Of a stretch of 64,000 nt of DNA, positions 26,335 through 35,382 are shown in pieces. Within the stretch, counting starts at the first letter, position 1. Every line of letters begins with the position of its first letter. Made by a program: the position numbers and the translations under genes. The stretch is from Moraxellaceae bacterium AER2_44_116 (GTDB lineage: Bacteria; Pseudomonadota; Gammaproteobacteria; Pseudomonadales; Moraxellaceae), in NCBI GenBank assembly GCA_006546595.1, contig VIAD01000001.1, forward strand, positions 62,001-126,000. Reading direction: 5' to 3'. Under the pieces are notes generated by a model. That model saw only the letters and a list, made by a program, of their open reading frames with translations. It was not told the origin of the DNA and did no database searches.

Positions 26335-27126
26335 GTGAAACTCCCTCATATTTGGCAGCCTACGTCACGTATTGATGTTAGCGCGGCACTAGGCCATTGG
26401 TTTAATACCGAGTTGGGTCGCGAGTTACAGGCTGCTGAAGAGCATTTGTTGGGACATATTTTACCTGATTTATTTGGCTATCATGCTTTACAGTTGGGAC
26501 AAATTATTCCGTCACATTTACTTCATGCGAGTCGTATTCGTCATCGTATTGTCGCCGATAAGCAATTATTGGTTGTCGAAGGGTTGTCACCGCTGCAAAC
26601 CTTGCCTGAGCAGTTGCCGTTAGCGGCAAATAGTATGGATGTTGTCGTGATACAGCATTTATTAGATGTCACGGTGAATCCTCATGCCGTATTGCGCGAA
26701 GCAGCACGGGTGTTAATTCCAGAGGGGCATTTAGTGATTATCGGTTTTAATCCGTGGAGCTTATGGGGATTATGGCGATTCTGTCGCTTGCCTTGGTCAG
26801 ATACGCCGTGGCTAAAACGGGATTTAAGCCCTCAGCGGCTCACCGATTGGTTGGCGTTATTGGATTTTGATATAGTGGGCGTAGAAAGTACCTATTTTAT
26901 GCCACCTATTGAGACAACGGGAGTGCGGCAGCGTTTTGCGTGGCTAGAAGCATTAGGGCTGCGATATTGGAGTCAAGGCGGCGCGGCTTATGCCGTGTTA
27001 GCGCGTAAACGTGTCGCATGTTTAACACCATTACGTTTGCGTCAACCTTTCTTGCAATTGTTAAGACCGCCATTAGTCACGGAAAGTCGTGAAAATAATA
27101 GTGACCTAAAAAAATCGGACTTATAG
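26335..27126 (+). CDS. YafS-like class I methyltransferase domain protein
   Basis: 263 residues from a GTG at 26335, with GAGGAAA upstream. The region NSMDVVVIQHLLDV...LREAARVLIPEGHLVIIGFNPWSLWGLW matches the post-motif half of SAM-dependent methyltransferases as in E. coli YafS. The glycine-rich SAM motif expected before it is not clear (VVEGLSPLQTLPEQ), so activity is uncertain. It sits between gloB and rnhA, the same place as yafS in E. coli. Target unknown. Confidence 0.78.
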   Translation: MKLPHIWQPTSRIDVSAALGHWFNTELGRELQAAEEHLLGHILPDLFGYHALQLGQIIPSHLLHASRIRHRIVADKQLLVVEGLSPLQTLPEQLPLAANSMDVVVIQHLLDVTVNPHAVLREAARVLIPEGHLVIIGFNPWSLWGLWRFCRLPWSDTPWLKRDLSPQRLTDWLALLDFDIVGVESTYFMPPIETTGVRQRFAWLEALGLRYWSQGGAAYAVLARKRVACLTPLRLRQPFLQLLRPPLVTESRENNSDLKKSDL

Positions 27127-27170
27127 TGTGCGGATTACCGTCAAAACTTGAATAGAGTGAATAGATATAG

Positions 27171-27617
27171 ATGAAGAAGGTTGAAATTTATAGCGATGGT
27201 GCGTGCCGTGGCAATCCCGGTGTGGGAGGATGGGGCGCATTATTAACCCATGAAGGTCATGAAAAACGGATTTATGGCTGTGAAAAAGATACGACGAATA
27301 ATCGTATGGAGTTAATGGGCAGTATTGCGGCGTTACGGGTCTTAAAAGAGCCCAGTGAAGTGGTGTTATGGACAGACTCACAATATGTTAAAAGAGGCAT
27401 GACCGAATGGTTAACAGGTTGGAAGGCAAAAGGTTGGCGTACCGCGTCCAATCAACCGGTTAAAAACCAAGATTTATGGCAGGCATTAGATGAGCAAGCA
27501 ATACGCCATCAGATTGAATGGCGTTGGGTCAAAGGCCACGCAGGACATTATGGTAATGAAGTGGCAGATCAATTAGCCAATCAAGCGATTGATGAATTTT
27601 TAGGTAAGCCAAACTAG
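27171..27617 (+). CDS. rnhA: Ribonuclease HI
   Basis: 148 residues. The four catalytic acids are present: D9 (YSDGACRGNPG), E47 (NNRMEL), D69 (WTDSQY) and D133 (NEVADQLA), with H123 in KGHAGH. It degrades RNA in RNA-DNA hybrids. The length and basic handle region (KGWRTASNQPVKNQ) match the bacterial type. dnaQ follows 11 bp later on the same strand, so the two are likely co-transcribed; in E. coli they diverge. Confidence 0.95.
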   Translation: MKKVEIYSDGACRGNPGVGGWGALLTHEGHEKRIYGCEKDTTNNRMELMGSIAALRVLKEPSEVVLWTDSQYVKRGMTEWLTGWKAKGWRTASNQPVKNQDLWQALDEQAIRHQIEWRWVKGHAGHYGNEVADQLANQAIDEFLGKPN

Positions 27618-27628
27618 GTAAATAAGTT

Positions 27629-28354
27629 ATGCGGCAAGTGGTGTTAGATACAGAGACAACGGGGATTAATCCCAGTGAAGGGCATCGTATTATTGAAATT
27701 GGCTGTTTAGAAATAGAAAATAGACGCTTAACAGGGCGAAGCTTTCATTGTTATTTACAACCAGATCGTGATATTGAAGCAGAAGCCATTGCGGTGCATG
27801 GTATTACGCCTGAGTTTTTAGCGGATAAACCTCGTTTTAAAGATATTGCCACGGAGTTTATGGATTTTATTCGCGGTAGTGAGTTAATTATTCATAATGC
27901 TGCGTTTGATATTGGTTTTATTAATCATGAGTTTCGTTTACTTGACGAAAGCTTTGAAACGGTAGCCAATGAGTGTCAGGTGCTTGACACGCTGGCGTTA
28001 GCACGACAAAAGCATCCCGCGCAAAAAAACAACCTAAATGCGTTAGCACGACGTTATGGCGCAGATCATCGTCAACGGACGTATCATGGTGCGTTACTAG
28101 ACTCTGAAATTTTAGCCGATGTTTATTTGGCCATGACTGGTGGTCAAGTTGGTTTAAGTTTACATGAGGACAGCGATGCGGATGGTACGGGTCAAGAAAC
28201 GATTCAACGGCTACCCAGTTCTCGTAAAAAGTTGAAAGTTGTGTTGGCATCTGCCGAAGAAATAGCCGCCCACGAGCTAAGATTGAATGCAATTGACAAA
28301 GCGAGTGGTAGTTCATGTATTTGGCGACAAGAAAAACTAGCATCCTTGCTCTAA
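27629..28354 (+). CDS. dnaQ: DNA polymerase III epsilon subunit (3'-5' proofreading exonuclease)
   Basis: 241 residues, DEDDh family. Catalytic residues visible: D7 and E9 (LDTETTG), D94 (HNAAFDIGF), H153 and D158 (YHGALLDSE), spaced as in E. coli DnaQ. The C-terminal tail should bind the alpha subunit. It edits replication errors in the replisome. The start lies 11 bp after rnhA. Confidence 0.95.
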   Translation: MRQVVLDTETTGINPSEGHRIIEIGCLEIENRRLTGRSFHCYLQPDRDIEAEAIAVHGITPEFLADKPRFKDIATEFMDFIRGSELIIHNAAFDIGFINHEFRLLDESFETVANECQVLDTLALARQKHPAQKNNLNALARRYGADHRQRTYHGALLDSEILADVYLAMTGGQVGLSLHEDSDADGTGQETIQRLPSSRKKLKVVLASAEEIAAHELRLNAIDKASGSSCIWRQEKLASLL

Positions 28355-28372
28355 AAGCATTATTTTTAGAGC
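28348..28372 (+). terminator. Possible terminator overlapping the dnaQ stop
   Basis: GCTCTAAAA (28348-28356) pairs with TTTTAGAGC (28364-28372). The stem includes the dnaQ TAA. It is A/T-rich and lacks a distal T-tract, so termination would be weak. Confidence 0.35.
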
Positions 28373-28513
28373 AGGCTGATACAAACACCGTTTTTACTCT
28401 ATCCTACGTTGGCAATTAGGGTTAAATAACAGGTGGTCGTGATAAGTAATAATAAACGAGGCGAATATTTATTCGTTTCTTACCCTTAAACTCATAAAGA
28501 CAGGAAGGAACCC

Positions 28514-30190
28514 ATGCTTCCAAAAATAGATGTTGGTGCACTGAATTTAATTAAATCTGAAATTGATGTGTCGTTAGCACAAATTGAAGGTGCGTTAAGT
28601 ACTTTTGTCGAAGACAACAGCAATAACGGCCCATTAGCCGAAAGTATTGAGGCGATGGAGCAAGTCTATGGTGCATTACGACTGATTGATATTCATGGTG
28701 CATCCGAGTTAGCGGAAGTGTTATTTGCGTTGTTACGTCAAGTAAATGATTTTCAAGAAAAAACCCCTGATGCGTATTATTCAGCATTGGGTAACGGCAT
28801 GATGGTATTAGCCCGTTATTTAGAGTATGTCCAAATTAAAGCGGTGAATTTACCGCAGTTATTAATTCCATCTATTAATGAAGCGCGTCAAGTCTTAATG
28901 TTGCCATTGTTGGGTGAAGGTTATTTCTTAGATGTTCCTTGTTTGCCTGATGCGAATATAGGTCATCCTTTGTCTATTGACCATGCTCAAGCCATTGTAT
29001 TGGCAAAACGCATTCGTTTGATGTACCAAATTGGCACGATTGGTTTACTGCGCGATCAAGCACAACCTGTTCATTTTAGATTGATGCGTCGTGCCTTGGA
29101 ACGTGCAACACAACTGTGCACAGGAAAACCATTGGCATTGTTGTGGTGGGTAGGTGAAGCGGCACTAGAAGCGTTCTCTCAAGGTGTGTCTTTAAATCCA
29201 GCACGTAAGATATTATTGGCTCAATTAGAACAACAGCTTAAATTATTGGTGTTGCCACAAGGCGTTAACCAACCCATTGAAATGACGGTCTTGGCCAATT
29301 GCTTGGCAGTTGTTGGCTTAGGCGAAACAGGCGCAAAAGTTCAAGAAGTGCAACGTGCATTTGATTTGGCCAGTAGTTGTATTAGTCAAACGCAATTACA
29401 AATTCAACATAACTCTATGTTTGGACCTGGCGGTTCGGTGATTAAAACGGTTGCCGCTGTCCTCAAAGATGAGATTGCACATATTAAAGACGTGTTGGAC
29501 GTTGTTGCTCGTGGCTCGCAACAAGAAGAAGAAAGTTATCAAACAGTTGCTGAAGATATTAAAAAGTCTTCACAAACATTGACGATGTTAGGCTTAAATG
29601 ACGTTTCTCAAGCCATGCGCCGTCAAGCTGACATCGTTGTAAAATGGACCGATTTACCTTCAGAGCAAGCTTTGAATGTTCTCGTTGATATTCTATTGCA
29701 AGCCGATAATGCGGTTGCGACCTTAGACAAAGAAATGACACCGGGCGCACAAACGGTGATTAACAATAATCGTATTTCATTGCATCAACTGGATGAAGCG
29801 CGGACGATGTTGGTGGCTGAAAGCCGCGCAGGTTTGTCATTAGTGAAGCGCGCTGTCTTGTCCTATTTGGAAACAAAAGGCGAAGACCCGATGCACTTAA
29901 CGAATATCCCTGCAACTTTGCAATCCACCAGTGGTGGTTTAGAGTTTTTGTTGATTCCGCGTGGCGCACAAATTCTACGGTCAGCAGCTAGCTTTATGGA
30001 TGCATGGTCAACCAGCAAAAAGATGCCTGCCATGAATATTGTCGAAACCTTTGCCGATGCCATTGCTTGTGTGGACTACTACCTAGAAAGCTTAGAGATT
30101 AATAAGCCTGTCAGTGAAAATGTCTTTGATATTGGTGAGGACAGTGTTGCTGAGTTGGGTTATCCCGTTAATAACAGACGTGCTGCTTAA
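28514..30190 (+). CDS. fimL: FimL-like protein, homologous to the N-terminus of ChpA
   Basis: 558 residues, all-helical in appearance, no transmembrane span. The opening (LNLIKSEIDVSLAQIEGALSTF) and the GALRLIDIHGASELAEVLFALL segment resemble the Hpt-like region at the start of ChpA/PilL and the stand-alone FimL of Pseudomonas, which has nearly the same length. FimL promotes type IV pilus function and cAMP signalling, linked to Vfr and FimV. No pil or chp genes lie nearby. AGGAAGGA precedes the ATG. The stop overlaps nudC by one base. Confidence 0.68.
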   Translation: MLPKIDVGALNLIKSEIDVSLAQIEGALSTFVEDNSNNGPLAESIEAMEQVYGALRLIDIHGASELAEVLFALLRQVNDFQEKTPDAYYSALGNGMMVLARYLEYVQIKAVNLPQLLIPSINEARQVLMLPLLGEGYFLDVPCLPDANIGHPLSIDHAQAIVLAKRIRLMYQIGTIGLLRDQAQPVHFRLMRRALERATQLCTGKPLALLWWVGEAALEAFSQGVSLNPARKILLAQLEQQLKLLVLPQGVNQPIEMTVLANCLAVVGLGETGAKVQEVQRAFDLASSCISQTQLQIQHNSMFGPGGSVIKTVAAVLKDEIAHIKDVLDVVARGSQQEEESYQTVAEDIKKSSQTLTMLGLNDVSQAMRRQADIVVKWTDLPSEQALNVLVDILLQADNAVATLDKEMTPGAQTVINNNRISLHQLDEARTMLVAESRAGLSLVKRAVLSYLETKGEDPMHLTNIPATLQSTSGGLEFLLIPRGAQILRSAASFMDAWSTSKKMPAMNIVETFADAIACVDYYLESLEINKPVSENVFDIGEDSVAELGYPVNNRRAA

Positions 30191-30999
30191 TGACTTTATC
30201 GGTGGTGACGCAGCCAGAGCTTAAACTCTGGCTACTGTTTCGTGGTCATGAATTACTGGTGTCGGTGGAAAGCTCAGCCTTTCCGCTGTATCCACATTAT
30301 GATGCTTTAGGATTTGTGTCAGACGAGCAGCATGTTGTAGGTGAACATGAAGGTCGTCAGGTGTCTGTCGTTCGTTTAACCGAAGATGCTGTCGAGCCTG
30401 AGGGTTATCACTTTCAATCGTTACGGTCACTGTTATTGTCGATAGATGCAGATAGTTTCTCGTTGGCAGCAACCGCTTCTCAAGTGCTAGAGTGGGCTAA
30501 CAGCCATCGTTTTTGTTGTCGTTGTGGAACGCCTACACAGCCTCATCCGCGTGGTGAGCGTGCGCGTGTTTGTCCTGCGTGTGCTTATCATCAATACCCA
30601 CGTATTCATCCGTGTGTGATCGTTGCGATTACCAAAGACGACACCATTTTACTGGCACGTGCTCAGCGTTTTGTACGTCCCATGTACAGTTTATTAGCAG
30701 GCTTTGTTGAAGTGGGCGAAACCCTCGAACATGCCGTCATGCGTGAAGTAGCCGAAGAGTCGGGCGTACAGGTTAAAAATCTGCGTTATTTTGGCAGCCA
30801 GTCGTGGCCGTTTCCTAATAATTTAATGTTAGCGTTTCAAGCGGAGTGGGCGAGTGGCGAGATCGTGATTCAGGAAGAAGAAATTATGGACGCCCAGTTT
30901 TTTCGTTTTGATGCATTACCCGAAATACCTCCTTCAGGCAGTATCGCCTCACAAGTCATTCACGCAACTGTGACAGAGTTAGCGGCCAGCTATCGTTAG
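30190..30999 (+). CDS. nudC: NADH pyrophosphatase / NAD-RNA decapping Nudix hydrolase
   Basis: 269 residues. A zinc ribbon is formed by C109/C112 and C128/C131. The Nudix box GFVEVGETLEHAVMREVAEE occupies 171-190, continuing SG. The following SQSWPFPNNLMLAF is the NudC signature. It splits NADH to NMNH and AMP and removes NAD caps from RNA. The ATG shares its A with the preceding stop (TAATG), which points to translational coupling with the FimL-like gene. Confidence 0.93.
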   Translation: MTLSVVTQPELKLWLLFRGHELLVSVESSAFPLYPHYDALGFVSDEQHVVGEHEGRQVSVVRLTEDAVEPEGYHFQSLRSLLLSIDADSFSLAATASQVLEWANSHRFCCRCGTPTQPHPRGERARVCPACAYHQYPRIHPCVIVAITKDDTILLARAQRFVRPMYSLLAGFVEVGETLEHAVMREVAEESGVQVKNLRYFGSQSWPFPNNLMLAFQAEWASGEIVIQEEEIMDAQFFRFDALPEIPPSGSIASQVIHATVTELAASYR

Positions 31000-31059
31000 T
31001 ATAGGTATGGCGTTAGTCTGCGCTCTTATTCATTTATTCATCACGTTTTAGGAGCTTTC

Positions 31060-32109
31060 ATGCTGGATTTACTTTTACAGTATGGTTTGTTTTTGGCCAA
31101 AATAGTCACAGTGGTCATTGCGTTACTTTTTATTATTTTGACGATAGCCAATGTCGGTGATCGTCGCCGTCATCATGATGAAGATGGTGAAATTGAAGTC
31201 ATGCGCTTGAATGAGCGTTTTGAGCATTTTGCCAATACCTTACGGATGACCGTACTCGATAAAAGCACCTTAAAAGCGTATTTCAAAAACGAGAAAGAAA
31301 AGTCTAAACAAGCGGCGAAAGAAGACGCGAAAAAAACGGTAGATGACATTAAGAAGCGCGTGTATGTCATTAATTTTAATGGCGATATTCGTGCTTCTGC
31401 AACCGAGAATTTACGTCAAGAAATTACAGCAATTTTAAGTATTGTTGATAAAGATAAAGATGAAGTCGTGGTTAACTTAGAAAGCCCCGGTGGTATGGTG
31501 CATGGTTATGGTTTGGCATCGTCACAATTAGCACGTCTGCGTGAGCATCACATTCCGTTAACCATTTGTGTCGATAAGGTCGCTGCCAGTGGTGGCTATA
31601 TGATGGCCTGTTTGGCCGATAAGATTATTGCCGCCCCCTTTGCGATTATTGGTTCGATTGGTGTCGTGGCGCAAATTCCTAATTTTCACCGTTTATTAGA
31701 GAAATGGGATATTGATTTTGAGGTCTTAACGGCAGGTGAGTATAAACGGACAATGACGGTCATGGGTGAAAATACCGAAGCAGGTCGTCAAAAGTTTATT
31801 GCCGAGTTAGAAGATACGCATACCTTGTTTAAAGAGTTTGTCAAAGAGTACCGCCCTAATTTGGATATTCAACAAGTGGCAACGGGTGAACATTGGTATG
31901 GTAAACGTGCCGTTGATTTAGGTTTAGTCGATACGTTAATGACCAGCGATGAGTATTTACTCACTGCGAGTAAAACCGCTGATATTTTTGCGGTACGTTT
32001 TGTTCATAAACAAAACTTTATGCAAAAAATGGGGGTTGCAGCCACCTTGAGTGCCGATAATTTATTGGTCAAATGGTGGGATCGTTTAAGCCAAACGCCG
32101 CGTTTTTAA
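31060..32109 (+). CDS. sohB: Inner-membrane serine protease SohB
   Basis: 349 residues, S49 (protease IV/SppA) family. An N-terminal anchor (about 10-30) precedes a charged coiled region, then the protease. S177 in VAASGGYMMACLADKI is the nucleophile and K229 in TAGEYKRTM the base. It is thought to degrade cleaved signal peptides or periplasmic proteins. AGGAG lies before the ATG. Confidence 0.92.
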   Translation: MLDLLLQYGLFLAKIVTVVIALLFIILTIANVGDRRRHHDEDGEIEVMRLNERFEHFANTLRMTVLDKSTLKAYFKNEKEKSKQAAKEDAKKTVDDIKKRVYVINFNGDIRASATENLRQEITAILSIVDKDKDEVVVNLESPGGMVHGYGLASSQLARLREHHIPLTICVDKVAASGGYMMACLADKIIAAPFAIIGSIGVVAQIPNFHRLLEKWDIDFEVLTAGEYKRTMTVMGENTEAGRQKFIAELEDTHTLFKEFVKEYRPNLDIQQVATGEHWYGKRAVDLGLVDTLMTSDEYLLTASKTADIFAVRFVHKQNFMQKMGVAATLSADNLLVKWWDRLSQTPRF

Positions 32110-32110
32110 T

Positions 32111-32335
32111 ATGAGTCGTCATCTCAACCCTAAAAAACTGCTGCTGTCCAAATGGACGGCAGTACAGCCGCAACAGAAAGAAAAGCATTTTTTAGTGGTC
32201 AAAATCGCTGATAACTCTACGCCGTTGACGGATAGAGATTTTGTTTTCTTAGAAGCAGTCATGACAAAACGACAATATCGTCTGGATTGGCATACCTTAT
32301 TAAATGAGGCTGAATGGCAACAGGGATGGTGTTAA
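32111..32335 (+). CDS. Small Trp-rich protein, TIGR02450 family
   Basis: 74 residues with LLLSKWTAVQPQQKEKHFLV, FLEAVMTKRQYRLDWHTL and a C-terminal EWQQGW, the signature of the TIGR02450 / DUF2389 family. Function unknown. Begins one base after the sohB stop, so probably co-transcribed with it. Confidence 0.82.
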   Translation: MSRHLNPKKLLLSKWTAVQPQQKEKHFLVVKIADNSTPLTDRDFVFLEAVMTKRQYRLDWHTLLNEAEWQQGWC

Positions 32336-32383
32336 GTCCCATTTTAGGTGATAGCTAGTTTCTTCTAATCTAACAAAGTGAAG

Positions 32384-32389
32384 TATAAT
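32384..32389 (+). promoter_or_regulatory. Consensus -10 box before the HEPN pair
   Basis: A perfect TATAAT at 32384-32389, 30 bp before the HEPN start. A -35 element is poor (T-rich stretch near 32359-32366). It suggests that the HEPN module has its own promoter separate from sohB. Confidence 0.45.
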
Positions 32390-32418
32390 CACCACCCATC
32401 ATCTGTAGGACTGTTCAG

Positions 32419-32835
32419 ATGAATAAAGCAGAGTTGGAAATTCTTGCTGAAATTCGCATATTAGAAGCCGAAGCATTGTTAGCGGCTAATCAATTTAATG
32501 GCGCATACTATCTGGCAGGATATGCACTAGAGTGTGCATTTAAGGCGTGTATCGCCAAAAAAGTCAATCAATACGATTTCCCTAATAAAAAACTCGCCAT
32601 AGACAGCTATTCACATGATCTTGCTCTATTAGTTGGCGTGGCAGGACTGCAACAAGAACTGCTCAAAAAATTAAAAGTAGATAAGAGTTTCGCGCTAAAC
32701 TGGGCAGTAGCAAAAGATTGGTCGGAGCAAGCTCGTTATGATTCCAATATCGGCCAAGCCAAGGCAAATGATTTATATAGTGCCATCACAGACAAAGACA
32801 ATGGAGTGCTCTCATGGCTAAAGACCTTTTGGTAA
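32419..32835 (+). CDS. HEPN domain protein
   Basis: 138 residues, helical. The segment NQFNGAYYLAGYALECAFKA followed by SYSHDLALLVG matches HEPN proteins, many of which are RNases or toxin partners. The usual RNase motif Rx4-6H is not clear, so catalysis is uncertain. AGGA lies before the ATG. It overlaps the next gene by 22 nt, and together the two form a compact two-gene module. Possible roles are toxin-antitoxin or anti-phage defence; the sequence does not decide. Confidence 0.75.
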   Translation: MNKAELEILAEIRILEAEALLAANQFNGAYYLAGYALECAFKACIAKKVNQYDFPNKKLAIDSYSHDLALLVGVAGLQQELLKKLKVDKSFALNWAVAKDWSEQARYDSNIGQAKANDLYSAITDKDNGVLSWLKTFW

Positions 32836-33221
32836 CGGATAGTCTGTCAGAGCAAATGATAAATGCAGGCGTAATGCTGATTGAACGCCTAGACCAAAGC
32901 AATGCTCAGGTTAAAAGCGCATTTTGGCTCTACTTCTCTGAGCTACGCACATGGAAACTCGTCATTGCCTCCGATTTAATCGCGGCAAATGGCCCTAGAA
33001 TGTTCTATGAAAAAATAGTCACAGCTAATAGCTTGGCGAGTGAGAGCGAAAATATCATTTCACTAAATGATATCGGAGTAGAGGCACTTGATAATAAAGT
33101 CGTTCAATTACTAGCAATGATGATAAGCACTGGGTCAGGCATAAGTAGTATCCGATTCTCGAAAAACAATATTAATGGAGTTTATATTGAGGATGCGTAC
33201 ATATACAGATCTAGTCGTTAG
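32814..33221 (+). CDS. Unrecognised partner of the HEPN protein
   Basis: 135 residues, not recognised. GGAG lies before the ATG at 32814, inside the HEPN gene. The N-terminal half is helical (MINAGVMLIERLDQSNAQVK, then WLYFSELRTWKLVIASDL), and the C-terminal half has short strands ending with a polar segment (SSIRFSKNNINGVYIEDAYI). The tight overlap suggests the two proteins act together, for example as a toxin neutraliser, sensor or complex partner. No nucleotidyltransferase (MNT) motif is visible, so it is not a standard HEPN/MNT pair. Confidence 0.72.
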   Translation: MAKDLLVTDSLSEQMINAGVMLIERLDQSNAQVKSAFWLYFSELRTWKLVIASDLIAANGPRMFYEKIVTANSLASESENIISLNDIGVEALDNKVVQLLAMMISTGSGISSIRFSKNNINGVYIEDAYIYRSSR

Positions 33222-33347
33222 TTTACATTCTGAACTCCAGGCAAGTGATACAAGTAATAAACTAATTATTGACCTGTTTTAACTCAGAGATTACTGCGTT
33301 TTTAAGTTTGTTACTTGATGCTTTCGCCTGATTACTAGGAGCAGATG

Positions 33348-34319
33348 ATGAAATCCTCTCGCGCTAAAGTTTCAATTCAACAATGGACTGAACAAGGTCA
33401 CATTCCTCCCGATAAAATTCAATCTGCTCTACAAGCTGCCGACATTAGCCCTAGCCAGCATCAATGGCGACCTTTTCTCGATAAATTACTGTTAGCGAAT
33501 GGTGGCGGTTTATTTCTGATCGGTGTGGTGTTCTTTTTTGCCTTTAATTGGCAAGAAATCACCCGTTTTCATAAGTTTGCGATGATTGAATCGTTGGTGA
33601 TCGCGAGTCTATGGGCATATAGCCATTGGTTTAATCGGCCAACAGCGAATGTTTTTGTGTTGGCAGCGGCGGTTTTTGTGGGTGTGTTATTGGCCTTCTT
33701 TGGTCAAACTTACCAAACAGGCGCGGATACATGGCAGTTGTTTGCAACGTGGGCGATGTTGATTACCCCTTGGGCATTATTAGCGCAACTCGGTGCTTTA
33801 TGGTTACTGTGGTTGGTGTTGGTTAATGTCAGTATTGTGCTGTATTACCAAGTATTTCACGGTGTTTTTGGTCTGATGTTTAGTTCTAGTCAATTACAAT
33901 TAGCGATGTTTGCGTTTAATACCGTGGCTTTGTTGCTGTGGGAGTTTGCCGCTTCACGCTTATCATGGTTGCAGGGTCGTCATGAAGTGCGTTTGTTGGC
34001 GGTGGCGAGTGGCTTTAGTGTGACGTGGTTAATGTTAGAGGCTATTTCTAGCAATCATCAAGATTCTTATGGAATAGTCGTTTGTTATCCCCTCTGGCTA
34101 TTGGCGGGTTACACACTGTATCGTCAGCGTATTCCTGATTTGTTTATGTTGGCTGGCGGTGTATTGACACTGATTGTCATTTCGACGGCTTTTCTTGGGA
34201 AATATTTTTTAAATAGTCATGGTGATGTTTTTTTACTGTTGGCTATGTGGGTTTTAGTGTGGTCAAGTTTAGCGATTCGTTGGCTGCAAAAGATTGCAAA
34301 GGAAGGCAAACATGAATAA
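33348..34319 (+). CDS. DUF2157 domain membrane protein
   Basis: 323 residues. A soluble N-terminal segment with WTEQGHIPPDKIQSALQ is followed by about nine membrane spans, the DUF2157 layout. Two ATG codons lie in tandem; the second (33348) has AGGAG six bases upstream and is chosen. First gene of a three-gene operon of membrane proteins. Function unknown in the family. Confidence 0.82.
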   Translation: MKSSRAKVSIQQWTEQGHIPPDKIQSALQAADISPSQHQWRPFLDKLLLANGGGLFLIGVVFFFAFNWQEITRFHKFAMIESLVIASLWAYSHWFNRPTANVFVLAAAVFVGVLLAFFGQTYQTGADTWQLFATWAMLITPWALLAQLGALWLLWLVLVNVSIVLYYQVFHGVFGLMFSSSQLQLAMFAFNTVALLLWEFAASRLSWLQGRHEVRLLAVASGFSVTWLMLEAISSNHQDSYGIVVCYPLWLLAGYTLYRQRIPDLFMLAGGVLTLIVISTAFLGKYFLNSHGDVFLLLAMWVLVWSSLAIRWLQKIAKEGKHE

Positions 34320-35382
34320 ATCAACCCCCGAAGAATTATGGCGACGCTTACAACAAGCGGGCATCGTCACTGGCGAAATGCCTCCGCTTGTTGCCGTAGA
34401 AGTGACTCCTTGGTATGTGCGTTTACTGCAAGGTTTTACAGGGCAATTTGCAGCCGTGTTTTTACTGTTATTTGTTTTCAGTGTTTTTAAGGATTTTATC
34501 AAACAAGAAGAAGTTGCTTTGGTGTTAGGGCTATTGTTGATTGGTGCAGCCTACGGGGTTTTTCGTGTCTTAGCGACGGCTTTTACGGGGCAATTTGGTT
34601 TAATGCTCAGTTTTACGGGACATGCCCTGTGTTTGTTTGCGTTGCATCGTTCACTCAATGATGCTAGTACATGGCTCATGATTGCGATGATTGAGGCATT
34701 ACTGGTTTGGTTTATACCCCATTTTTTACATCGTTTTTTTTCATCTTATGCTGCGGTTAGTGCGTTGGTCATTGCATCTATGAAACTGCCAATTTTATGG
34801 TTAATGCCGTCGCTAACGATGTTAGCGGTGACCTTACTTTGGCTATATGAAGCACAATGGTTAACGCAAAGTACGCGTTTTCGACCAATCGCGTATGCCT
34901 TTACGTTGGTTGCCATACAAATGCACAGTACCTTTAGTTTAGGTCAGGCGGCGATACAACAGGCGGCACAAGGGCGTGAGCTATCGTCACAAACATGGCT
35001 TATTTCTGTGAATGAAGTGCTTTTGGGCGGTATGTTAGTACTGACTATTTTGAAATTATTGCAGCGTTATCAACAGCCATTATCCTCCAAACAAAGCGTG
35101 GCGGCATTGATTGCGGGGAGTGTTTTGGCATTGATGTCATTACAAGCAACGGGTTTGGCGATTGCATGGATTATTATTTTGTTGGGTTTTAGTGCAGGTA
35201 ATCGGGTGCTGTTAGGTTTGGGTGTGTTTGCTTTTTGGAGTTATTTAGGCCGTTATTATTACTTTTTGGATATTTCGTTATTAGATAAATCGTATGTCTT
35301 AATGGGGACAGGCATATTGATGTTATTGATGCGCCAAGCGTTAAAACAAGGATTAGCTGCTAAGGAGTCTCATCATGCGTAA
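34312..35382 (+). CDS. DUF4401 domain membrane protein
   Basis: 356 residues from the ATG at 34312 (MNKSTPEELWRRLQQAGIV), with AAGGAAGG upstream; about ten membrane spans follow. It matches DUF4401, which commonly follows DUF2157. The start overlaps the upstream stop by 8 nt (ATGAATAA). An earlier in-frame ATG at 34294 lies before the ribosome binding site and is rejected. Confidence 0.82.
   Translation: MNKSTPEELWRRLQQAGIVTGEMPPLVAVEVTPWYVRLLQGFTGQFAAVFLLLFVFSVFKDFIKQEEVALVLGLLLIGAAYGVFRVLATAFTGQFGLMLSFTGHALCLFALHRSLNDASTWLMIAMIEALLVWFIPHFLHRFFSSYAAVSALVIASMKLPILWLMPSLTMLAVTLLWLYEAQWLTQSTRFRPIAYAFTLVAIQMHSTFSLGQAAIQQAAQGRELSSQTWLISVNEVLLGGMLVLTILKLLQRYQQPLSSKQSVAALIAGSVLALMSLQATGLAIAWIIILLGFSAGNRVLLGLGVFAFWSYLGRYYYFLDISLLDKSYVLMGTGILMLLMRQALKQGLAAKESHHA

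Noticed and set aside
27921..28388. 155-codon minus-strand frame over dnaQ
   Set aside because: Opposite conserved catalytic motifs of DnaQ; His/Leu-rich shadow translation.
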